Part shown: positions 33,612 through 42,392 of the stretch, one piece after another
Layout of the letters: the number at the start of each line of letters is the position of its first letter
Numbering within the stretch: position 1 is the first letter of the stretch
Origin: Anisodus tanguticus
Taxonomy: Eukaryota > Streptophyta > Magnoliopsida > Solanales > Solanaceae
Length of the DNA: 64,000 nucleotides
Direction: 5' to 3'
NCBI GenBank assembly: GCA_034509755.1
Contig: CM067559.1
Coordinates: forward strand, 43,191,032-43,255,031
Translations under genes and position numbers: made by a program
The notes under the pieces: generated by a model
Seen by the model: the letters and a program-made list of their open reading frames with translations, nothing else
Databases searched by the model: none
Told to the model about the DNA's origin: nothing

Positions 33612-36600
33612 GGATAGTTGATTCAGGGGTAAATAATAAAAATGATTGAACAAAATGATTTCAAAGATACTGCAGGTCAGGTACAGTTGCCTACTGGTGA
33701 TACAACCATTATTACACAGGCAGGGAGTTGCAGATTAGGAGGAGGTGATCTTGTTAAGTATGTGTTGTGTGTGCCAAGTTTTCAGTTTAATCTTCTTTCA
33801 GTTTCAAAATTAACCAAGGAGTTAAACTGTAGTGCTAGTTTTTTTCCTGATTTCTTTGTTCTACAGGATCTCTTCACTTGGAAGGTGAAGGAGATTGGTA
33901 AGATGGTAGATGGTCTTTACATGCTAGAGTCAAGGAAGAACTGTTCTGAGCAGACAAAAGCACAAGTACACTTAGCAACTGCATCTACAAAGGCAGAGTT
34001 GCAGGCAGAACTATGGCATAGGAGGATGGGACATGTTCCAATGAGCATGCTCAGGAAGATAGATGGTTTTGGAGACAAATCCATCTTCACAATTAGACAC
34101 TGTGATGTTTGTCCAATAGCTAGACAAACTAGGAAATCATTTCCTGTTGGTAACAGTAGAACATTTTCTACTTTTCAGTTGTTGCATTTGGATGTTTGGG
34201 GACCTTATAAGGTGCCCACATATAATGGCATGAGGTATTTTCTTACAATTATGGATGACTACACTAGGTGGACTTGGGTGTTTTTTTACATGTTAAGTCG
34301 GATGTAGCCACTGTTCTTAAGACTTTGCTTGTAGAAATTAGAACACAATTTGATATGAATGTTAAGTGTGTTAGAACAGACAATGGTGCAAAAAAAATTA
34401 ATAATTCTTGTTCTGATCTATTCAGTCAACATGGAATCATACACCAGAGATCATGTTCATATACTCCACAACAGAATGGGGTAGTGGAACGGAGGCATAA
34501 ACACATCTTGGAGATTGCTAGGGCCATCAAGTTCCAAGGACACTTACCAGTAAGGTTTTGGGGAGATTGTGTGGAAGCAACAATTTATGTGATCAATAGA
34601 ATACCTTCTATTGTCATAGGAAATATGTCACCTTATGTAAAACTGTTTAAGAAGGTGCCTTATTTGTCACATCTGAGGGTCATATGGTGTTTGTGTTATG
34701 CCACCAATCTAGTCAAGAGTGACAAATTTGATGTTAGAGCCATTAAGGCAGTATTACTTGGGTATGCAGCTAGACAAAAGGGGTATAAGTTGCTTAACTT
34801 GACCAATGGTACTGTGTTTGTGAGTAGAGATGTAACATTTTATGAGGATATCTTTCCTTTTGAACATGACAAAGAAAATGTTGCTGAGTCACACATTGAA
34901 GATTCATCTGATGATCATTCCCATATCTCTGATATATATGGTTATTCTCCAGTTCCTATCTCTGATGAACATGTTGTTCCTGAAGGAGTTGCTGATTTTG
35001 GAAAAACAAGGAAGCACATTGATGATGTACATGAGGTAGTTTCTCATAGTGATGCAAGACCATTAGATCTTCTACCTGCCGAGGATGTTCTCTCATCACA
35101 TGGTCAGTCTGAACCTATGATACAGAGTGTGGTTGACATTCAGGCATCACTAGAAACCAGAAGATCAAGCAGGATCAGAAAACCTCCTACCTGGATGAAG
35201 GATTTCATTCATCCCACAGCAGAAGAAATGTGTGCCAAATATCCATTATCAGATACCATTAGTTACTATGGATTATCTGTATCCTATCAGAATGTTATAG
35301 CTAATATGTCAGAAGAGTAAGAGCCACAATCATACAATGAAGTAGCAAGAGACAAGAGATGGATGAAAGCCATGAAAGCAGAGATTCAAGCCTTAGAAGA
35401 TAACAATACATGAGAGGTGGTGGATTTACCAAGTAATAAAAGATACATAGGCTGTAAGTGGGTATACAAGATCAAGTATAAGGCCACATGTGAGTTAGAA
35501 AGATTCAAAGCAAGGCTAGTGGCAAAAGGATACAATCAGAAGGAAGGGGTTGATTATCAAGATACATTCTCTCCTGTAGTAAATATGGTGACACTAAGGT
35601 CAGTTATTTCAATTGTTGCTGCTAAATGACGGATTGTACATCAAATGGATATGTTCAATGCATTTCTGCAAGGAGATCTTAAAGAAGAGGTATACATGAG
35701 TTTGCCACAGGGTTTCACACATAAGGAAGGGAAAGTTTGTAGATTGTTGAAGTCGTTGATGGATTGAAACAAGCTTTAAGGCAATGGAACATCAAGTTGA
35801 CTGCTGCATTGATGACTTCTGGTTTCACACAAAGTCACTTGGACTATTCTCTGCTCACAAAGAAGGATAAAGACAAATAGTGATAGTGTTGATATATGTG
35901 GATGATCTGCTTATAACTGGAAATGATATGGGATTGATTAGAGAGACTAAATAAATTCTGCAGCAACACTTTAAGATTAAAGATTTTGGGGGAGCTGAGG
36001 TATTTCTTGGGGTTTGAGTTTGCTAGAAACAAGAGTGGTATAGTGATTCACCAAAGAAAGTATTCACTGGAGCTGATTGCAGATATGAGACTGACAGGTG
36101 TCAAACCTGCTAGTTCACCAATAGAGTTACATGTAAAGCTGACCACTGCTGAGTATGATCAACACCTAAGGGAGGCTGGAGATGCTGATAGTGGCACTAG
36201 AAGTGTAATTGATGATCCTCTCTTGACTGACTCTTCCAGTTATCAGAGGCTCATTGGGAGGTTGTTGTATCTGACCAATACCAGACCAGACGTATCATTT
36301 GCAGTTCAGTGTTTAAGCCAGTTTATGCAGCACCCAAATAGGTCACATATGCTAGCAGCAGAAAGAATAGTCAGGTATATAAAACAACCACCAAGTCTAG
36401 GCATCTTCATGCCTACTGAAGATTCTAATGTGTTTTCTGCTTACAGTGATGCTGACTGGGATTCATGTCCCAACACTAGAAGATCAGTTACAGGTTACTT
36501 GGTATTCTTTAGGTCTTCTCTTATCTCTTGGAAGTCCAAGAAACAACACACAGTATCCAAAAGCTCTGCAGAAGCTGAGTACAGAAGCTTGGCATCTGCT

Positions 36601-36880
36601 GTATCAGAGGTGGTCTGGCTTTCTGGTCTATTTGTTGAGCTTAATATTTGTTTGAAATTACCTGTTCCAGTCCATTGTGACAGCAAACCAACCATCCAAA
36701 TTACTGCTAATCCAGTCTTTCATGAGGTACAAAACATATAGATATTGACTGTCATTTCATCCGAGAGAAGGTGCAACAAGGGGTGGTATCTACTTTGCAC
36801 ATTGTTACTACTGAACAACCTGCAGATATAATGACCAAGAGTTTGGTGCAAGGTCAACACTCTTATCTATTATCCAAGCT
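33612..36880 (+). pseudogene. pol of copia D: protease, integrase, RT, RNase H
   Basis: 33642-34307: post-protease region (FNLLSVSKLT), pre-integrase (ELWHRRMGHVPMSML, CDVCPIARQTRKSF) and the first integrase Asp (LHLDVWGPYK). 34268-35320: integrase Asp (VRTDNGAKK) and Glu (TPQQNGVVERRHK) in the next frame, then the C-terminal region. 35417-35629: RT start (CKWVYKIKYKATCELERFKA), with HQMDMFNAFLQGDLKEEVY after a stop. YVDDLLITGND at about 35895-35930 is in a broken stretch. 35986-36741: RNase H (YSDADWDSCPNTRRSVTGY, SSAEAEYRSLASAVSE, HCDSKPTIQITANPVF). Frameshifts and stops occur in every domain. Confidence 0.85.
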
Positions 36881-37388
36881 AGGTGTGAAAAAAATATTTT
36901 TAGCACCTAGCTTGTGGGGGGGTTGAGTTCCCAAATTAGGATGTTAGTTAGAGTTTGTTAGAGTGGTTAGAGGTTGTTATAGAGTTTGTTAGTTTATTAG
37001 AATGGTTGGTGTGAACCATTTTCTGATCTCTTGTACTTGTATAAATAAGCACATTGTGCACTGTTTCTGATATGATGAAAATATAGAAAAGCTTTCACAA
37101 TTCTTTCCTCTTATTTTCTCTTCTCTTCTCTTCTCATCTTTCTCCTCCTCGATCATAACTATTTCTCTTCTTTATTCCTTCTGGTTTGCACATGCAATCC
37201 ACTGAGCACTCAGATCGTATGAATTAACAAATAAGATCTATTTGCTCATCAGGGCAAAGGATAAGGAAGCTGCATTTCACAGATTAAAAATTGAAGTATG
37301 TTTAAGAATTCCTTTCTTCTATAAGTTTATTTTCCAAAATTTGAGTCCCATCAATTTATTTAAGATTTAATATATGTATATAAAAATA

Positions 37389-37465
37389 TTAAGAGTCCCA
37401 CATCGGAAATGGAATGGGAACATGGACTCCTTATATGGACTTGGAAAATTCTCACCTTACAAGCT
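37389..37465 (+). repeat. TRIM LTR fragment
   Basis: The first two thirds of a TRIM LTR (TTAAGAGTCCCACATCGGAA to CCTTACAAGCT), immediately followed by the complete TRIM at 37466. It may be an older copy interrupted by the newer one. Confidence 0.65.
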
Positions 37466-37806
37466 TGTTAAGAGTCACACATCGGAAATGGAATGAGAAC
37501 ACGGACTCCTTATATGGACTTGGACAATCATCACCTTACAAGCTAGCTTTTGAGGTTGAGTTAGGCCCAAGATTCATTCCTTTATTGTATCAGAGCCAGA
37601 CCAATTCCAATTATATATTCGTCGATGTTGGACCCCCAAATTATATTCTCCACGCTCCAGTTAACGAAGTTTGGGCGTGCGGGGAGTGTTAAGAGTCCCA
37701 CATCGGAAATGGAATGGGAACATGGACTCCTTATATGGACTTGGACAATTCTCACCTTACAAGCTAGCTCTTGGAGTTGAATTAGGCACAAGATCCATTC
37801 CTTACA
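37466..37806 (+). mobile_element. TRIM (miniature LTR retrotransposon)
   Basis: A 341-bp element with LTRs of about 119 bp, 37466-37584 and 37687-37806, both beginning TGTTAAGAGTC. The primer site 37585-37597 reads TTGTATCAGAGCC (one mismatch to the initiator tRNA-Met site). A G-rich polypurine tract (GCGGGGAG, 37679-37686) precedes the second LTR. The interior is about 100 bp and non-coding. It lies in the FAR intron between exons 2 and 3. These are the features of TRIM elements, which need proteins supplied in trans. Confidence 0.85.
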
Positions 37807-37916
37807 ATTTGAACTTATATGCGCAATATAATTTTTCAACGATAGGTGTTTAACTGATCACTTTGACGGCTTTAGTTGGCCGTAGTGGTGGAGCCGCCAC
37901 CCTTGTCCAAGGGTGT

Positions 37917-38091
37917 CACTTTAAAAAAAATCTGGAATTAGCTACAAACTTCGAAGCTAATTCATTGTTAATTGGCTCGTAAGCTAGCAAAAGTTTGTGA
38001 TAATCCATCGCTAAATATGACTAGCAACGAATTTTGCTGTTTAGCTACTGAATTTGTCCGTCGCTAATTCATGTTTTCTTAATATATAGTG
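37917..38091. mobile_element. Possible CACTA-type MITE
   Basis: Starts CACTTT and ends TTTTCTTAATATATAGTG. The interior has alternating direct and inverted GCTAATTC/GAATTAGC-like motifs typical of these MITEs. Inverted ends are short and the target duplication is not clean. Confidence 0.4.
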
Positions 38092-38686
38092 TTTAGGTTC
38101 GTTGAAAAACACTTTATAGATAAGTATTTTTTTTCTTATTTATACAGTATATGCTATATATTGAATCATGTTGCCTTCTTTCATGTGCTTACTTTTCTAT
38201 ATTTGAATTTTTCTTAGTAAAAGATCTGGCTTTGCCACTAGTTGACCTATAATGTGAACAGACAATGTACACTTTTTTTTTAAAGATTATGGAGTCAGAA
38301 TTATTCAAATGCCTAGAAGAAATGCATGGTGAATCTTACAAGTTATTCATACTAAGTAAACTGGTTCCTGTGGTTGGAAATATTCATGAACCAAACCTTG
38401 GTATGGATATTATTACTGCTCACAAAATTGCTCAAGAAATTGATTTGATCGTTGACTCTGCAGCCATCACTACATTTGACGAGAGGTTACTTTTTTCTTT
38501 TATAAATAAATAAATTATTCTACTAAGATACAAAATTTAATTAATTAACAAAATTAATTTTGTTTTTTGGTTTTATGTTTCTAGGTACGACTTAGCTCTT
38601 GATGCTAATGTGAATGGTCCATGTCTAACTCATGATGTTTGCCAAGAAATGCAAGAAACTTATACTTCTTATGCATTATTCCACCG

Positions 38687-38978
38687 GTATGCATTTGAAT
38701 ATCCTTCAATAAAGAGTATATGTTTCCTATTGAGTGAGGTTATATATATTGACATCTTAGTGTAACTGAAGAACATAGTTATTATTCTATTTTTTAGAAT
38801 ATCATATTAGGCTTGATAAGAAAATCTATATATTGTTGTAGGTTAACTTAATCTGATTATGTAAAAGTTCTCTATATAATGAGAACAAATAACATACACG
38901 ACCTTTCCTTGCTTATGGTTTCATCTGCACATACCAAGAGGCCTCAGGTAATTACGTTTTTTTCTATCCAAGCTTAAA
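38687..38978. other. Non-coding DNA after FAR exon 4
   Basis: No further FAR exon is recognisable; AT-rich. A TRIM begins at 38979. Confidence 0.4.
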
Positions 38979-39440
38979 TGTTAAGAGTCCCACCTCGATA
39001 TGGAATACAAATATGGAGTCCTTATATGGACTTGGACAATCCTCACCCTACAAGCTAGCTTTTAAGGTTGAGTTAGGCCCAAGATCCATTCTTTACATGG
39101 TATCAGAGTCACACCCATTCCAATTCTTTATTCACCGATGTTGGTCCCCAAATTATACCACGCTCCAGTTAACAACGTTTGGGCGTTATACCACGCTCCA
39201 GTTAACAACGTCTGGGCGTGCGGGGGAGAATACTCGATGTTGCCCCCTAAATTATACCACGCTTCAGTTAACAACGTCTGGGCATGCGTGGGGATTTGAA
39301 AGAAATTGTTTACATGCATCAGCCGCATGGTTTTGTCCATCCAGCAGCCTCTCAGTATGTATGCCGTCTTCGTAAGTCGGTATCAGAGTCATGACCATTC
39401 TAATTCTTTGTTCACCGATATTGAGCCCCAAATTATATCA
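38979..39440 (+). mobile_element. TRIM with internal tandem duplication and captured copia RT fragment
   Basis: LTR 38979-39097 (119 bp, same family as 37466-37806), primer site TGGTATCAGAGTC at 39098-39110. The interior repeats a block around CCACGCTCCAGTTAACAACG three times (about 39158-39290), with two G-rich tracts (GCGGGGGAG, GCGTGGGG). Positions 39290-39378 then encode 29 copia RT residues without a stop (GDLKEIVYMHQPHGF... VCRLRKS). Directly after, a second primer-like GGTATCAGAGTC and TRIM-interior sequence (39379-39440) resume. No 3' LTR is seen. The captured stretch corresponds to the RT region after the first catalytic Asp and is similar to copia C at 26215-26305. Confidence 0.75.
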
Positions 39441-39490
39441 TTCTAATTTTTTGTATTAAATTTTTCATATCGACCCCCAAAACCTATGAG

Positions 39491-39745
39491 ATATGGATGG
39501 AAAATCTTCCTATGAGGCCCAAACGTCCTCTCTCAAACCCTTCCCTCAAAGAAAAACAAATCTCTCTCAAACTCTTCCCTTAAACCCTACCATGCATTCG
39601 AAGGTAACAACTCAATTCTTTCTCGATTCGAAGGTATAATCTTTCTTTTCTTCCCTTTTTTTCTCTACTATTTTTAGCAGTTGAAATAATATGTTATTTT
39701 TCTGATTTCCTTTGAATGGTTGAAATAGCAACTGAAATTTGTCTT
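39491..39745 (+). repeat. Segmental duplication, copy 1 (pair with 40503-40750)
   Basis: Shares TCCTATGAGGCCCAAA, CAAAGAAAAACAAATCTCT, CTACCAT.CATT.GAAGGTAACAA and CTGATTTCCTTTGAATGGTTG with the second copy at 40503-40750. Copy 1 lacks the CGGCTCAAACGT insertion. It looks like transcribed-leader-type sequence and may mark repeated first exons of an anonymous gene. Confidence 0.7.
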
Positions 39746-40015
39746 ATTTTTCTGATTTTTGTTTGAAATTACTGTTGTACACTGTTTGTTATTTGATAGT
39801 AAAAGATTCAATACATGCATTGAATGGAGGATTTGTTGGTTAGAAAATATATTTTTGTGTCGAAGTTTTGTTTATCCACGATTCCTTAGTGTCATTTATT
39901 TGGTGATATCAGTTAGTAATATCACAGTTGTCATGATACTAGTAGTCTGCTTGAAAAATGAAATATTGTTCCTTTTTGTAATCCTGCATTGTGACTTGGT
40001 TGTAGATTTGTCTGA

Positions 40016-40481
40016 ATGGCTCTAATTTGGAATACTGTTGATGAGATTGCTCTTGAGAGAGGTTATGTGAAGTTTAAGAACCATCAAAACAAAATAGACT
40101 ACGTTACTCAATGATTCAGATTCAACATTTGCCATTCTCAAACAACGTACAAGTAGACAACAGACTGATAAGATTAGAGTCCTAAAAAGGAAGGAAGGAG
40201 CAGCCTTTCCTGTCTTATATGTTGAGAATGAGGCAGCCAATCAAGAGATTGAGGCTGAGGTTGTGGCAGCGACCTCTGATCGCGAGGTTGTGGCAGTGAC
40301 CACTGAAATTGCTGCAAGTTTAGATTTGTTGGCGACCCAATCAGAAGTGACTAAGAGAATTGATGATGATCTTCGTGCGGTGAAAGCTGCGGAAGAAGTT
40401 GTAGAGAGATGGAAATGATGCTAAGAAGGTTATTCGGATTTGCAGAAATATTAAGTTTGAAATGAAGGCTTTTGATGCATA
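40016..40481 (+). pseudogene. Unrecognised coiled-coil protein, pseudogene
   Basis: From ATG 40016 the frame reads MALIWNTVDEIALERGYVK... to a stop after 32 codons. A one-base shift then restores a long open frame with RVLKRKEGAAFPVLYVENEA and a Glu/Ala/Val-rich region (EIEAEVVAATSDREVVAV), broken again near 40418, before NDAKKVIRICRNIKFEMK and a stop near 40480. Together they suggest one protein of about 150 residues with two indels and a helical second half. No family is recognised. It sits between the two copies of the segmental duplication. Confidence 0.4.
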
Positions 40482-40502
40482 AGTGGTCTACTCTGTTCTT
40501 AA

Positions 40503-40750
40503 ATATGGATGAAAAACCTTCCTATGAGGCCCAAATCGGCTCAAACGTCCTTTCTCAAACCCTTCTCTCAAAGAAAAACAAATCTCTGTCAAACCCTACC
40601 ATTCATTTGAAGGTAACAAATCATTTCTTTCTCAATTCGAAGGTAAAATCTCTCCTCTTCCCCTTTGTTTCTCTACTGATTTTAGATGATTGAAATAATA
40701 TGTTATTTTCTGATTTCCTTTGAATGGTTGAAATACCAATTGAAATTTGT
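40503..40750 (+). repeat. Segmental duplication, copy 2
   Basis: See the first copy at 39491-39745; about 1.0 kb apart. Its right end merges into the minisatellite array that starts at about 40690. Confidence 0.7.
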
Positions 40751-41152
40751 GTTATTTTTCTGATTTTGTTTGAACGGTTAAAATTCCGACTAAAACATGT
40801 GTTGTTTTGATGATTTTGTTTGAACGATTGAAATCATGACTGAAATATGTGTTATTTTTCTGATAGTATCATTTGAACTGTTGAAATCTCGACTGAAATT
40901 GGTATTGTTTTCCTGATTTTGTTTGAATTGTTGAAATCCTGACTGAAATTGGTGTTGTTTTTCTGACTTCCTTTGAATGGTTGAAATACCAATTGAAACA
41001 TGTGTTATCTTTCTGATTTTGTTTGAACGGTTGAAATCCCGACTGAAAAATGTGTTATTTTTCTTTTTCTTTGAACGGTTGAAATACCGACTGAAATATG
41101 TGTTATTTTTCTGATATCATTTGAACTGTTGAAATCCCGACTGAAATTGGTG
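40690..41152 (+). repeat. Minisatellite, about ten units of roughly 50 bp
   Basis: Repeats of a unit beginning GGTTGAAATCCCGACTGAAA, continuing TGTGTTATTTTTCTGATTTT and ending TTTGAACG. Unit starts are near 40690, 40727, 40777, 40826, 40880, 40929, 40979, 41030, 41078 and 41127. Units vary by substitutions and small indels. A single related unit occurs at 39680-39760. Confidence 0.8.
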
Positions 41153-41307
41153 TTGCATGACCCCTTAGTGTCATTTGTTTGGTATCAATTAGTAATATCT
41201 TCTATTATGTTACTGAATTAGTCACTCTTTGTAGTTATACCAATACTTTACTTGAAAAATGGTTTAGAGTTGTTTGTTGTTCACGCCTTTCTTTTTGGTA
41301 ATCTGTA

Positions 41308-41945
41308 ATGCAGCAGACTATTATTTTTTGTAGATCAGTGGCAACATCATCTAACATGAGTGCCTCGCCTTGCAAATGTATTCATTTGGATGATTCAGAA
41401 GAAAACGCTTCTAGTGGAGGCTGTCCTTTGACACCTCTGCTGTCTGATGTTAATATTCCCAGCCTTGGTTCTTCTTGCTCGTTGCTACGAGCATAAAGGC
41501 AAGGCTGCTTTGATGACAATCCTGGAAGAAGTTTCTTCCATAGAAGATCATAAAAACCGACTTGCTACTGAAATTAGGTATAAATTTTCAATGTTTTGTC
41601 TTAATGAATTGCTTAATAATGAAATGGTATTAAAAGTCTTTCTAACTCTATTTTTTTACATATAGGGTAGCTGCAAAATATGAAGACTTGCTCAAACATG
41701 TTGTTACTTTAAATTCACACGTCTCTATCTTGAAAGAGACGTTGGATTTTTCTTAAGTCTGTTTCAACAAACAGAAGGACTACCTCGCTATTTTGAGGGC
41801 ATCGATTGATCAAAAATTGGCTGCAGCTATGGAGTCAGCTTAATCTTGTTGTGAAAGAGGTAGTTGCTATGGAGAAGCAGGTTTCCAATGCTGATGAAGT
41901 CCTCCTTTTTGCTCAACAAGGAGTTGAGTTATATAAGAAATGTCC
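41308..41945 (+). other. Unrecognised gene-like region, possibly two exons
   Basis: An open frame from ATG 41308 (Ser/Cys-rich) overlaps a second frame ending in ALMTILEEVSSIEDHKNRLA, with a possible GT donor at about 41578. After an AG at about 41665, a second stretch (AAKYEDLLKHVVTLNSHVSI, then DYLAILRASIDQKLAAAMES) looks like an amphipathic helix, with stops at 41754 and 41841. No family recognised. It may be the 3' part of the same anonymous gene as 40016-40481. Confidence 0.35.
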
Positions 41946-42392
41946 AATCTAGATTTTTTGTGTGTTTAGACTAAGATTTCCACTCCCCTCTTCTTTTTGT
42001 CGAACAATGGTGTGAATATTTCTGAATATGTTGTTGTTTGTGTTTTAATTTCAAGAACAAGAAAGAAGGTGGACTACAACTTGTTTGTGTTGAGGCAAAT
42101 CCTAGCTCCACAAATTCAGGAACAGTCTCGTGTCAGGTAAAGTATTTGACATTAGGATTTTCCCAAGTGAATATTATTCCACTTTATTATATTAGTTGAT
42201 AATACTTATTTTGTATATTTCTTAACACATATACAAGATTTGAGTCAACGTTAAAAAAATTCAATTGTAATGAACGGTTAACTTAAGCATGCGCCTCTGA
42301 TATTGATGCTTTATAGAATTTTGTGCTATTATTATAGTCTACAAACATCAAAATGAGCTATATACCCAAAAAGATAATTGGAAAATTAAATG

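Larger units (their letters stand above)
31848..37229 (+). mobile_element. Ty1/copia LTR retrotransposon D inserted in FAR exon 2
   Basis: A 5.38-kb element. The 5' LTR is 31848-32177 (TGTTGAG...TTAACA), the primer site is TGGTATCAAAGCTC at 32178, and the 3' LTR is about 36921-37229 behind a GTGGGGGG polypurine tract. Target duplication AATAA lies at 31843-31847 and 37230-37234, inside the FAR exon reading ...PKVNK|IYLL.... The LTRs differ by indels (about 45 bp missing from the 3' LTR, about 13 bp extra in it) and scattered substitutions, so the insertion is old. Copia order gag-PR-IN-RT-RH is complete but interrupted by stops. Confidence 0.95.
31261..38686 (+). pseudogene. Fatty acyl-CoA reductase (FAR), exons 1-4, disrupted by copia D
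   Basis: FAR enzymes reduce fatty acyl-CoA/ACP to primary alcohols for waxes, suberin or pollen wall. Exon 1 is 31261-31375 (ATG at 31261; an in-frame upstream extension without ATG starts at about 31186) and holds the NAD(P)-binding motif NILVTGATGFLAK. Exon 2 starts at 31805 (LIEKILRTTPK), is cut at 31847 by copia D, and resumes at 37235 (IYLLIRAKDKEAAFHRL), ending at 37295. Exon 3 is 38286-38485 (KLVPVVGNIHEPNLGMD, DSAAITTFDER). Exon 4 is 38585-38686. All junctions are GT-AG and phases agree. One inserted T near 38626 shifts exon 4: the following bases encode LMMFAKKCKK and LLMHYST in another frame. The YxxxK active site and all later exons (about 300 residues) are not found. It is a dead, 3'-truncated gene. 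Confidence 0.88.

Noticed and set aside
38687..38978. Fifth FAR exon
   Set aside because: None of the expected residues after the HYSTAYV region could be read in any frame.
39158..39290. CRISPR-like short direct repeats
   Set aside because: Three tandem duplications of TRIM-interior sequence in a plant nuclear context, without regular unique spacers.
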